This document shows positions 54,457 to 62,852 of a DNA stretch of 64,000 bases, piece by piece. Positions within the stretch are counted from its first letter, which is position 1. Each line of letters opens with the position of its first letter. Source of the DNA: CAYWNA01 sp964459305. GTDB taxonomy: Bacteria > Planctomycetota > Planctomycetia > Pirellulales > Pirellulaceae. The position numbers and the translations under genes are program-made. The notes under the pieces were generated by a model that was given only the letters and a program-made list of their open reading frames with translations, was not told where the DNA came from and made no database searches. Where the stretch lies: assembly GCA_964459305.1 (NCBI GenBank), contig CAYWNA010000021.1, positions 25,767 to 89,766 on the forward strand, in the 5' to 3' direction.

Positions 54457-56991
54457 ATGAAAGTCGAGCGTATCGTACAGATTCACATCGCCGCGTTGGC
54501 ATCGATCGGTGCCCTGTTGTTGGGCATGAGCCAGGACGACTCGTGGTTGCCGGTACTGGTGGTCTTCGCAGCGATCACGTCTGTGGTTTTCACCGACGCG
54601 TTGAAGTGGTTTCGACTGAATCGCTTCGTGGCGAATTTGGCAATGCTGTTCGCCCTGTTTGCGTCCGTTGGCCCGTTCTTTCAGCCCAACACGCGAAATC
54701 AGTTGCTGGCGATTGCCAACCTGTTGATCTATTTGCAAATTGCGTCGTTCTATCAACGCAAGAGCGATCGGATCTATTGGCATCTGATTGTGTTTAGCCT
54801 GCTGCAGGTCGTCGTCTCTGCGACGTTGAACTCCGGATTCGAATTCGGCATGATGCTGATTCTTTATATCGCGGTGGCGACTTCGACGTTGCTCTTCTTC
54901 TTCGTCCACCGCGAGGTCTGTCGAGTTGTCACGCCCAGAGATAACCGTGCGCACGTCCGGAGCCAGAGAAAGAAAAAACCGCCCGTCACAGAGGACGAAA
55001 CCGTCTGGCTGCGACTATTGAAGCAAGAGGCCGTGGCGACTCCCGTAGCCTCTTCCAAGCGACTCAACCGACAGATCGTCGGCCGGGGGTTTGTGATCCA
55101 AATTCTTGCTACTTGGGCGACGACGTTCGTTTTCGGCTTCGTCGTGTACTATCTCGTTTCTGCCATGCGATCGGACGCTGCAGCGGGGTTTCTGCGCGCC
55201 CACGCGACCAACGTCGTCGGGTTCTCCTCCGAAGTGGAGCTGAACGAGTTGACAGACGTGCTGCAGTCCGACGACGCTGTCATGCGGATCAGCTTCAGGG
55301 ACATCCAGACGGACAGCAACTATCGCGTTTTCGGCGGCCTTTACATCCGCGGTTCCGTGTTGACCGAGTATGTAAAGGAGAACGACACCGCCAAATGGAA
55401 GCGGCGTGGAGCGCAGGGAAATACCGTCCGAAGCCGGATTGGGGCCGCGATGGAGGACCTTAACCACGACAATAGGGGACGCCGACTTCCTTGGCCTCCC
55501 CCGAATCAGAAACTGGTCCGACAAGACATTGTCCGAGAGCCAATCGGCGAGTCAGTGCTGTTCGCCGTATTTCCCGCTTTCACGATCGGAAGTGCGTCGA
55601 AGAATGTCCGCCTCGATCCTCGCAGCCTACAGATCCATTACCAATCGCAACAAGACGACCAAGGGCCGCACCGCTCTCACTCACAGAGACATTCCCAAGA
55701 GCGGCTCGAGTACTCTTTGGGGACAACCGCGTTTCGCGGCGGGTTGCAGCTGGACGTCGTGCCTCATGAGAACGAACTAAAGTCCTTGGCGGACCGCTAT
55801 CTGTTATCGGAAGAGCTGGAGGCATTGCGCCGATTCGACGCATCGAAGTTTCCCCGCCTCGAGCAGATTGCCGACGGAATCGCACAGAGCCAGGAGGCGA
55901 CGGGCCCGAATCGCGTGGCATTGGTCCATGCACTTCGGGACCATTTCCAAGACCCGGACCTGTACGAGTATTCTCTGAATTTCAGCACGATCGCGCGAAA
56001 CCAAAGCATCGATCCAATCGAAGACTTTGTGGCCAATCGTCGCAAGGGACACTGCGAGTACTTTGCCAGTGCGTTGGCGATGATGTTGCGCAGCCAAGGC
56101 ATTCCGTCGCGATTGGTGGTCGGCTTCAAGCCAAGTGAGTACAACGAGGTGGGCGGTTACTATCAGGTACTGCAGAGCGATGCGCACGTTTGGGTGGAAG
56201 CCTATCTGCCGGAGGAAGATATCGACGGACTGGTGCCGCAGGGCACCTACATCAGCCCCAGCGGCGGATGGTTGCGACTGGAGCCGACCCTTGGCGCGGC
56301 CGACGACGCGTCTGCGGAGTACCAGCGCGGCTGGATCGATACGGTTGATGATGTGCTGGACCACGCCCGTGTCGTGTGGACCGACTACATTCTTGGGTTG
56401 ACCGCGAGACGGCAGCGACGTTCGATCTACAGCCCAACCTCGCGTGAGGCCGATACAGACACCTGGACAGCGTTCTCGGACACCTTGGCCGAAGAGCGAG
56501 ATGCGATCATGCGCTGGCTGCAGCGAAATGTTTTCAGCAGAAGAGGGCTGGCAATCGTCGCCCTCCTGGCTGTGGTGTCGGCCGTTCTGCACATGCTAAC
56601 ACGCGTTTTACGCCCCAGGGCCCCACGCGTGGTCCTGGCGGTTCGGCGCTGGACATCCAGGCTTGTCCGTCAAGCCGATGTGAACTGGGCGCCGGGAGAT
56701 GCCCCACAGGTAGTCGAGTTCTATCGGCGATTCGAGAAGCTCCTGGGCAGACTGGGAATTGCCAGGCAACGCAGTCAGACGCAACGAGAATTCGCCGTCC
56801 AGGCTGCCAGGCGTCTGGCTAACGATTCGCACGCACCCTCCATCGACAATCTGACCGATCAAATCATCGATGCGTTTTACCGCGTTCGATTCGGTCGAGT
56901 GACGTTGGCCGAGCACGAAACAAAAGCCATCGACACCAGCCTTTCGAGACTGGAAGAAGAGCTGGACACGAGCGGTCGTTCGCCAGGGTAG
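54457..56991 (+). CDS. TgpA-like membrane transglutaminase (DUF3488-transglutaminase-DUF4129)
   Basis: This encodes 844 residues. Five to six membrane helices occupy about 1-160 and one more lies near 215-235. A periplasmic region follows, with the transglutaminase core: RRKGHCEYFASALAMMLRSQ (catalytic Cys near 532), DAHVWVEAYLP (His near 577) and a later Asp. A last helix near 690-710 precedes a C-terminal cytoplasmic tail with a DUF4129-like segment. Together with DUF58 it forms the usual pair. Its substrate is unknown; in Pseudomonas TgpA is essential. Confidence 0.85.
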   Translation: MKVERIVQIHIAALASIGALLLGMSQDDSWLPVLVVFAAITSVVFTDALKWFRLNRFVANLAMLFALFASVGPFFQPNTRNQLLAIANLLIYLQIASFYQRKSDRIYWHLIVFSLLQVVVSATLNSGFEFGMMLILYIAVATSTLLFFFVHREVCRVVTPRDNRAHVRSQRKKKPPVTEDETVWLRLLKQEAVATPVASSKRLNRQIVGRGFVIQILATWATTFVFGFVVYYLVSAMRSDAAAGFLRAHATNVVGFSSEVELNELTDVLQSDDAVMRISFRDIQTDSNYRVFGGLYIRGSVLTEYVKENDTAKWKRRGAQGNTVRSRIGAAMEDLNHDNRGRRLPWPPPNQKLVRQDIVREPIGESVLFAVFPAFTIGSASKNVRLDPRSLQIHYQSQQDDQGPHRSHSQRHSQERLEYSLGTTAFRGGLQLDVVPHENELKSLADRYLLSEELEALRRFDASKFPRLEQIADGIAQSQEATGPNRVALVHALRDHFQDPDLYEYSLNFSTIARNQSIDPIEDFVANRRKGHCEYFASALAMMLRSQGIPSRLVVGFKPSEYNEVGGYYQVLQSDAHVWVEAYLPEEDIDGLVPQGTYISPSGGWLRLEPTLGAADDASAEYQRGWIDTVDDVLDHARVVWTDYILGLTARRQRRSIYSPTSREADTDTWTAFSDTLAEERDAIMRWLQRNVFSRRGLAIVALLAVVSAVLHMLTRVLRPRAPRVVLAVRRWTSRLVRQADVNWAPGDAPQVVEFYRRFEKLLGRLGIARQRSQTQREFAVQAARRLANDSHAPSIDNLTDQIIDAFYRVRFGRVTLAEHETKAIDTSLSRLEEELDTSGRSPG

Positions 56992-56993
56992 AA

Positions 56994-57317
56994 ATGACGG
57001 GACAGAACAGAATCGCCAATCCCTTTCTCGCGTTGCTGGTCGTCGTCGGCGTCGTGTTCGCATTGACGGCTTGCGCCTACGGCGTGATGGCCGTCCATAA
57101 GCTGGATCCAAGTCGGATGGCGGAGAGTTCCGCACAGAATGGCTGGCTGATCGATTTCATGGACCAACACGGCGCCACGGCCCTGGGCATCGAACTGGCG
57201 ATTCTGGCCGCAGTCGTGGTTGCGGCCATAGGTACGGACAAGTTCTGGGCACGCCGGGCAGAAGCAGGCGAGGCCAGACGACTGGCAGAGCCATTCAACA
57301 CAGAAGACGATCACTAA
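56994..57317 (+). CDS. Small two-helix membrane protein
   Basis: This encodes 107 residues, starting 2 nt after the transglutaminase-like gene. Helices lie at about 10-33 (LALLVVVGVVFALTACAYGV) and 61-80 (ALGIELAILAAVVVAAIG). The tail is charged. No family is recognised. The tight spacing implies co-expression and perhaps a partner role for the membrane transglutaminase. Confidence 0.65.
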   Translation: MTGQNRIANPFLALLVVVGVVFALTACAYGVMAVHKLDPSRMAESSAQNGWLIDFMDQHGATALGIELAILAAVVVAAIGTDKFWARRAEAGEARRLAEPFNTEDDH

Positions 57318-57330
57318 CAAGGAGCAACTG

Positions 57331-57717
57331 ATGAAAACGAATCACTACGAGCAAGTAGAATCTCAACCGGTGGAAATGGAGGGCGCTAGTGGCTGCCGCG
57401 TGCGATGGCTGATTGGCGAAGCGGACGGCGCCCCGAACTTCGCCATGCGTCAATTCGAAGTCGCCGCCGGGGGCTATACACCTCGCCACACCCATCCCTA
57501 CGAGCATGAAGTATTCGTCCTGGAAGGCGAAGGTGTGGTATACGAGGGCGACGTAGAGCATCCACTGCGGCCGGGCGACGTCGTGTACGTCGAACCAGAC
57601 GAGGTCCACCAATTCCGCAACACGAGCGACGCACCGATGAAGTTCCTATGCCTGATTCCCAACGTAGACGCTGGCGCGAAACCAGCCGTCACGCCGGAAT
57701 GCGGGATTGAGGATTGA
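57331..57717 (+). CDS. Single-domain cupin
   Basis: This encodes 128 residues; AAGGAG lies 6 nt before the ATG. The first cupin motif reads PRHTHPYEHEVFVLEGEG (about 50-67) with His, His, Glu and His-equivalent positions; the second is VEPDEVHQFRN (about 90-100) with its His. It should bind one divalent metal. Small cupins of this type may act as isomerases, dioxygenases or sugar-binding regulators. The operon context with transglutaminase-like genes does not settle its job. Confidence 0.85.
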   Translation: MKTNHYEQVESQPVEMEGASGCRVRWLIGEADGAPNFAMRQFEVAAGGYTPRHTHPYEHEVFVLEGEGVVYEGDVEHPLRPGDVVYVEPDEVHQFRNTSDAPMKFLCLIPNVDAGAKPAVTPECGIED

Positions 57718-57765
57718 GACTTCCAGATCGCCTTCGCCCGCTGATGAGGGCGCAGGAATGTGCCT

Positions 57766-57832
57766 GTGGCTGAATTCGCAAGACTTCAGACGGAGACGGC
57801 GCCACTGCCTGAATTCTTGCGAATTCAGCTAC
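57766..57832. repeat. GTAG-type palindrome (CTGAATTCGCAAG family)
   Basis: Arms 57766-57793 and 57805-57832 are inverted with a few mismatches; the right arm ends TTGCGAATTCAGCTAC. The core GAATTCGCAAGA.TTCAG is shared with the element at 36789-36856. It follows the cupin gene. No gene is seen in 57718-58034. Confidence 0.85.
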
Positions 57833-57914
57833 GACTTCTGCACGCGCCGATCGCGTCCGGCGAGTTGCTGCCAGTGCTAGCACGTCTTTCGCGAAATTAT
57901 TATGTACCAACGAC

Positions 57915-57941
57915 TTGCGACTCAGGCGCCTGTGATATACT
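57915..57941 (+). promoter_or_regulatory. Possible sigma-70-type promoter for the alpha-CTD gene
   Basis: TTGCGA (57915-57920) and TATACT (57936-57941) are separated by 15 nt. The start codon is 94 nt downstream, which would leave a leader of about 85 nt. Visual match only. Confidence 0.35.
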
Positions 57942-58034
57942 AGTCGCCGTTGCGCGACGAAGCGGGCCGGTCGAGCATTTCCGGTTTTTGTTTCGTCGAG
58001 GACGACTCACTCCTCTACATCAGGGAAGGAGCCC

Positions 58035-58310
58035 ATGGCCACCACTCGCATTCCACTGTGCAAAGCCGAAGAAAAATCGAGATTGCAGAAGGAACGTTTG
58101 GAGATGAGCACGGCAGAAATCGGACTGACCGTGCGCACGACCAACTGCCTCGAAGAGCGAGGGATCTTCACGGTTCGCGACTTGCTCAACTGCAAGCCGG
58201 ACGATCTGCTCAGCATCTCCAACTTTGGCGAAAAGACCCTCGAAGAAGTCTACAAAGCGCTGGAGGACATCGGCTTTCTGCGGGAAGAACGACTGCCGGT
58301 GCCAGTGTAG
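58035..58310 (+). CDS. Stand-alone RNA polymerase alpha-CTD-like protein
   Basis: This encodes 91 residues; AAGGAG lies 3 nt before the ATG. After a charged N-terminal helix, residues 24-82 match the alpha subunit C-terminal domain: STAEIGLTVRTTNCLEERGI then LLNCKPDDLLSISNFGEKTL. In RpoA this helix-hairpin-helix domain binds UP-element DNA and activators. There is no N-terminal assembly domain here, so the protein cannot replace RpoA. It may bind DNA or compete for alpha-CTD contacts. Convergent with PPDK. Confidence 0.8.
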   Translation: MATTRIPLCKAEEKSRLQKERLEMSTAEIGLTVRTTNCLEERGIFTVRDLLNCKPDDLLSISNFGEKTLEEVYKALEDIGFLREERLPVPV

Positions 58311-58330
58311 TCACGAATCACAGGCGCAAA

Positions 58331-58363
58331 AGGAAACCCGGTTTCCTGGAAGAAACCGGGCCT
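58331..58363. terminator. Hairpin between convergent genes
   Basis: CCCGGTTTC (58337-58345) pairs perfectly with GAAACCGGG (58352-58360) around a 6-nt loop; outer AGG/CCT can add to the stem. It lies between the alpha-CTD and PPDK stop codons, so it could end both transcripts. There is no strong T-run, so it is only a candidate. Confidence 0.45.
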
Positions 58364-58395
58364 CCTGTAAAGGTCCTGCTGGTTCCACGTGTCGG

Positions 58396-61074
58396 TTAAC
58401 CGAGCGCCGCCTGGGCTGCGGCCAATCGGGCGATTGGCACGCGGAATGGCGAACAGCTTACGTAGTCCAATCCAACGCCGTTGCAGAAGACGATCGACGC
58501 GGGATCACCACCGTGTTCGCCGCAGATGCCGACCTTCAAGCCCTTCCGGCTCTTACGGCCCTTCTTGACGCCCATCTCGACCAGTTGCCCGACGCCGGTC
58601 GTGTCTAGCGACTGGAACGGATCGACTTCCAGAATGTCTTGCGTCAAGTAATCCGGCAAGAAGCTGTTCACGTCGTCGCGGCTGTAGCCGAACGTCATTT
58701 GCGTCAGGTCGTTGGTACCAAAGCTGAAGAAGTCGGCGTACTTGGCGATCTCGTTTGCCGTCAAGGCGGCCCGAGGAAGCTCGATCATCGTGCCGATCGG
58801 AATATCCAATTCGCCTTCGTACTTCTTCGCAGCTTTGACCTCTGCGATCGTCTTTACCGCCAACTCGCGTAGCACTTCCAGCTCGGTAGCCGTACCCACC
58901 AGCGGAATCATGATCTCTGGTTGAGCGTCGACCCGCTTCTTCTTGCACGCGATCGTGGCCTCGACGATCGCCGTGACCTGCATTTCCAGGATTTCCGGGT
59001 AGGTCACACTCAAGCGACAACCGCGATGGCCGAGCATCGGATTCGCTTCGTGCAACTGGGACACCCTCGACTTGACCGCAGCCGCTCGGACGCCCAGGGC
59101 GTCGGCGATTTCCTTTTGCGACTTAGCGTCTTGTGGAAGGAACTCGTGCAGCGGCGGATCCAAGAGACGAATCGTTACCGGCAGGCCCTTCATGGCTTTC
59201 AAGATGCCGATGAAGTCTTCCCGCTGATACGGCAGCAGCTTGGCCAGTGCGGCTCGACGCACTTCTTCCTCCGTGGCCAGAATCATCTCGCGCATGTGCG
59301 CGATCCGTTCGGCTTCGAAGAACATGTGCTCGGTGCGGCACAGACCGATGCCTTGAGCCCCAAAATCGCGAGCCCGTTTGGCATCGGCGGGCGTGTCCGC
59401 GTTGGTGCGGATTTTCAACGTGCGGTGCTCATCCGCCCACTTCATGACTTTCGAAAAATCGCCGGACAACTTCGGTTCCTTGGTGGCGACCGAACCCGCG
59501 ATGACTTCGCCGGTCGAACCGTCGATCGAGATCGTGGCGTCGTGTTTGAAGGTCTTGCCGGCCACGGTGATCTTTCGGCCCTTTTCGTCGATCTGGATGG
59601 CACCGGCTCCGGCAACGCAGCAGCGTCCCCAACCGCGGGCCACCACGGCCGCGTGGCTGGTCATACCGCCTGTGCTGGTGAGGATCCCCACGGCGCTGTG
59701 CATGCCATCGATGTCCTCCGGGCTGGTCTCTTTGCGAACCAAGATGACTTTCTCGCCGGCGTGAGTCCGCTCGACCGCCTCGTCGGCCGTAAAGGCCATC
59801 GTGCCTACGGCTGCGCCGGGCGAGGCGGGCAAACCGGTCGTCAGGACGTCTGCCGTCTTCTTGGCCGCCGGATCGAAACTGGGCAGCAGTAGTTGCGTCA
59901 GATCGTTGGCCGGAATCCGTTGCAGTGCCGTTTTTTCGTCGATCAGTCCCTCCTTGACCATGTCACACGCGACCTTCACGGCCGCCGCGCCGGTTCGCTT
60001 GCCGGTCCGCGTCTGCAACATGTACAGGGTACCGCCTTCGATTGTGAACTCGATATCCTGCATCTCGTGGTAGTGGTCCTCCAGGGTCTTCTTGATGCCG
60101 AGCAACTGTTTGTGTACGTCGCGGCCGATTTTCGGAAAGCCATCGGTTTTCCATTTTGGCATTTCCGCGACGGGTTGCGGTGTGCGGATGCCGGCAACGA
60201 CGTCTTCGCCCTGTGCGTTCACAAGGAACTCGCCATAGAATTTGTTTTCGCCCGTGGACGGATTCCGGGTGAATGCCACGCCTGTGCCGGAATGATCGCC
60301 CATGTTGCCGTAGGCCATCGTCTGGACATTCACCGCCGTGCCCAACAGTCCGCGGATGTTTTCCACTTGGCGGTACCGCACGGCGCGAGGCGTATTCCAG
60401 CTTGCGAACACGGCTTCGATCGACAATTCAAGTTGCTTGTACGGATCCTGGGGGAAATCCTCGCCCGTGTGCTTCTTGTAGACCACTTTGTAGGCGTCGC
60501 ACAGTTCCTTCAGCCCTTCGGCGGGCACATCGGTGTCCTGATCGGCCTTGTACTTCTTTTTGACGACATCGAACGCTTCCTCAAAGTACTCGTGCTCGAC
60601 CCCCATTGCGACTCCGCCGAACATGTTGATCAGCCGCCGGTAGAGGTCGTAGGCAAACCGCTCGTTGCCCGACGCCTTGGCCAAGCCGGCTACGGAGACG
60701 TCGGTCAGACCCAGATTCAACACGGTGTCCATCATGCCGGGCATCGAGATGGCGGCGCCCGAACGAACCGAGACCAGCAGCGGATTCTCGTCGTCGCCGA
60801 ACTTCTTGCCCAGTTCCTTCTCTAGGGTCGCGATGTTCTGATGAACGTCGTCCATCAGGCCGGCCGGCAGCTTCTTGCCGGACTTGTAGTACCTGTCACA
60901 GCAGGCTGTCGTGATCGTGAAGCCGGGCGGGACCGGCAGTCCGATACTGGTCATTTCAGCCAGGTTGGCACCTTTGCCCCCCAGCAATTCCTTGCCTTTG
61001 CCCACACCATCCGTGCGGGTCTTGCCAAAGTAGAAGACCATCTTTTCTTTGGATTTGGCAGCTTTCTTCGCCAT
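58396..61074 (-). CDS. ppdK: Pyruvate, phosphate dikinase
   Basis: This encodes about 892 residues; GAGGA lies 8 nt before ATG 61074. The N-terminal nucleotide-binding part has LLGGKGANLAEMTSIGLPVP (about 24-43) and SVRSGAAISMPGMMDT. The central domain has GGMTSHAAVVARGWG near 465-480, with the phospho-carrier His. The C-terminal PEP-binding barrel has GLCRTEHMFFE, GTMIELPRAALTANEIA, SFGTNDLTQM and GICGEHGGDP with the catalytic Cys. It interconverts pyruvate and PEP using ATP and phosphate. It is full length. Confidence 0.96.
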   Translation of the reverse strand: MAKKAAKSKEKMVFYFGKTRTDGVGKGKELLGGKGANLAEMTSIGLPVPPGFTITTACCDRYYKSGKKLPAGLMDDVHQNIATLEKELGKKFGDDENPLLVSVRSGAAISMPGMMDTVLNLGLTDVSVAGLAKASGNERFAYDLYRRLINMFGGVAMGVEHEYFEEAFDVVKKKYKADQDTDVPAEGLKELCDAYKVVYKKHTGEDFPQDPYKQLELSIEAVFASWNTPRAVRYRQVENIRGLLGTAVNVQTMAYGNMGDHSGTGVAFTRNPSTGENKFYGEFLVNAQGEDVVAGIRTPQPVAEMPKWKTDGFPKIGRDVHKQLLGIKKTLEDHYHEMQDIEFTIEGGTLYMLQTRTGKRTGAAAVKVACDMVKEGLIDEKTALQRIPANDLTQLLLPSFDPAAKKTADVLTTGLPASPGAAVGTMAFTADEAVERTHAGEKVILVRKETSPEDIDGMHSAVGILTSTGGMTSHAAVVARGWGRCCVAGAGAIQIDEKGRKITVAGKTFKHDATISIDGSTGEVIAGSVATKEPKLSGDFSKVMKWADEHRTLKIRTNADTPADAKRARDFGAQGIGLCRTEHMFFEAERIAHMREMILATEEEVRRAALAKLLPYQREDFIGILKAMKGLPVTIRLLDPPLHEFLPQDAKSQKEIADALGVRAAAVKSRVSQLHEANPMLGHRGCRLSVTYPEILEMQVTAIVEATIACKKKRVDAQPEIMIPLVGTATELEVLRELAVKTIAEVKAAKKYEGELDIPIGTMIELPRAALTANEIAKYADFFSFGTNDLTQMTFGYSRDDVNSFLPDYLTQDILEVDPFQSLDTTGVGQLVEMGVKKGRKSRKGLKVGICGEHGGDPASIVFCNGVGLDYVSCSPFRVPIARLAAAQAALG

Positions 61075-61306
61075 GTCAGCATTCCTCTGGTGCAAAAAAC
61101 GGTGTCAAGAAACGCCGCCGAGACCGGATGTGGCCCAACTTGTCGACGGCCCGTGGAATTCTCCAAGCCCAACGATCGGCAGACTTTCCCCCGGGGGGTC
61201 AAACCTAGCAGTTTAGCGGCGCCATCGAAGACCGTCAATGAAGGGGAGATGTGGGAACCGTGCCGATTTGGCCAAGTTTTCTTTCGTATCCTAGCGAATC
61301 GTTCAA

Positions 61307-61376
61307 ACCGCGACCCGCCAGGGGAGCGCGTCCGAGCGAGGGTGGTTACCCATGCGCTCCCCTGGCGGGTCGCGGT
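61307..61376. repeat. Perfect palindrome ACCGCGACCCGCC...
   Basis: Two 23-nt arms (61307-61329 and 61354-61376) are exact reverse complements: ACCGCGACCCGCCAGGGGAG then CGC on the left. It is the same family as 7495-7575. It lies in the 366-nt gap before PPDK (61075-61440), which has no other feature that I can see. Confidence 0.9.
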
Positions 61377-61440
61377 AAAAAAATTGTACCGGTCCTTACC
61401 GGTCGCAGCATGAACGATTCGATGTGGCGGCGCGACAGGC

Positions 61441-61593
61441 TCACCGCCGACTGCGGGCCACTTGCACAACGCCCCAAACCGCCAATGCAGCGCCGACCAG
61501 AGCCAGAGCCCCTGAACTATTGGTCCCGATCAGGGAAAACCGTCCGCTGAGCCCCGCAATAAGGAGCAGTATGCCGATGATGATATTCCACAT
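61441..61593 (-). CDS. 50-residue membrane protein
   Basis: ATG 61593 follows GGAGG by about 10 nt. The product begins MWNIIIGILLLIAGLSGRF, then has a polar turn (LIGTNSSG), a second helix (ALALVGAALAVWGVVQVA) and ends ARSRR. Two short helices with a positive C-terminus fit a small inner-membrane protein. No antisense gene overlaps. It sits 20 nt after the epimerase stop on the same strand. It has no recognised family. Confidence 0.7.
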   Translation of the reverse strand: MWNIIIGILLLIAGLSGRFSLIGTNSSGALALVGAALAVWGVVQVARSRR

Positions 61594-61613
61594 GATCCGT
61601 TGCCTCCCGACCC

Positions 61614-62648
61614 TCAATTCTCAACCTTTGACCCACCAACCAACTGAACCCCGCAACCATTCTCGTTCGGGTACCGGCAGATACCTTGCTCGATGGTCAC
61701 GCCGGTCGCGATGTCCTCGGCCAATAGCAACGCGCCGTCCATATCCACGTAGTCCAGCAGCGGCAACAACTGGGCAATTGCCGAGATACCGACGGTCGAT
61801 TCAGTCATGCAGCCCACCATGACCTTCATGTCCAACTCGCGTGCTCGCGCGATCATACGGCGTGCCGGGGTCAAACCTCCGCACTTGACCAGTTTGATGT
61901 TGACACCGTGAAAACGTCCATGGCAACGGTCGACGTCTGCTTCGGCCGCGCAGCTTTCGTCGGCAATAACCGGTAGCTCAGACTCGGCATACACCCGCTG
62001 CATGTCTTCCCAGCGATCAGCCGGCAGTGGCTGTTCGACAAACTCAACGCCCAGTGTTTTCAGCTCACGGGCGTTGCGAACCGTTTCGTCGGCATCCCAG
62101 CCGCAATTCGCGTCTACGCGAAAAACCGCATCCGTATGTTTTCGCAACTCGCGAATAATCTCCAAGTCGTGCTGCGTCCCCAGCTTTATCTTGTAAACGG
62201 GCCACCCTGGGAACTCTTTCATCTTGGCGACCATCACGTCGATCTCATCAATGCCGATCGTATAGTCCGTGACCGGCACGTTGTCAGTCTCCAATCCCCA
62301 CAGCTGATAGACGGGCTGCCCCAGCTTCTTGCCCCACAGATCGTGCGCTGCCTGGTCCAACGCGCATTGTGCAAAGGGATTGCCGCCCAACTGCGGATCG
62401 AGCGCCGCCCACAGTTTGGCCGGGTCGTCCAGCGTCCTGCGCTCCAACTCCGAACGAACGCCTTCCAAAGCCTGCGTCATGTTTTCCATGGATGCGCCGT
62501 AATACGAGTTGGTGGTCGTTTCGCCGTACCCGCGCAGGCCCTCCTCTTCCAGTTCGACGATCAACGATTTCTGCACCGTGAGCGAACCACGCGAGATCGT
62601 GAATACGTGCCGCAGGGGCAGGTCGAATTCGTGTAGTCGAAGTTTCAT
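61614..62648 (-). CDS. Enolase-superfamily dipeptide epimerase / DgcA-like racemase
   Basis: This encodes 344 residues. The barrel has YKIKLG with the Lys-x-Lys motif (about 151-156), FRVDANCGW with the first metal Asp (about 175-183), VEQPLP with the Glu, VIADESC with the next Asp-Glu, and LVKCGG with the opposing Lys. This pattern defines the muconate-lactonising subgroup that includes L-Ala-D/L-Glu epimerase. The DUF1611 neighbour points instead to an N-acetyl-D-glutamate racemase as in DgcA. Both options involve glutamate stereochemistry. Confidence 0.85.
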   Translation of the reverse strand: MKLRLHEFDLPLRHVFTISRGSLTVQKSLIVELEEEGLRGYGETTTNSYYGASMENMTQALEGVRSELERRTLDDPAKLWAALDPQLGGNPFAQCALDQAAHDLWGKKLGQPVYQLWGLETDNVPVTDYTIGIDEIDVMVAKMKEFPGWPVYKIKLGTQHDLEIIRELRKHTDAVFRVDANCGWDADETVRNARELKTLGVEFVEQPLPADRWEDMQRVYAESELPVIADESCAAEADVDRCHGRFHGVNIKLVKCGGLTPARRMIARARELDMKVMVGCMTESTVGISAIAQLLPLLDYVDMDGALLLAEDIATGVTIEQGICRYPNENGCGVQLVGGSKVEN

Positions 62649-62704
62649 GGTGTTTCGTGGCCTCTCGTCTTTTGCGTCTACCCTGACGTTGCGGCAATTT
62701 CCTG

Positions 62705-62852
62705 GTAGGACGGATTGCCAATCCGTCCATTGCGTTGTCAGTCGTAAATCGCACTAATGCGGCAATATATCACTGGTCGCGAGATCCAGCGGCCAGTCAA
62801 CTTCTTCGGTTTCGCATCGGCATGTCACGGACGGATTGGCAATCCGTCCTAC
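62705..62852. repeat. Inverted pair of GTAGGACGGATTGCC repeats
   Basis: GTAGGACGGATTGCCAATCC starts at 62705 and its inverted copy (62829-62852, ending CAATCCGTCCTAC) lies about 100 nt away. Each half is itself palindromic (GGACGGATT/AATCCGTCC). The right copy overlaps the end of the DUF1611 gene and supplies its TAG stop. No gene is seen in 62649-62848. Confidence 0.85.

Noticed and set aside
57766..57832. Intergenic repeats as a CRISPR array
   Set aside because: The repeats are isolated palindromes kilobases apart, without regular spacers and without cas genes.
59893..60825. A 310-residue open frame on the + strand
   Set aside because: It lies wholly inside pyruvate phosphate dikinase in antisense and shows no domain.
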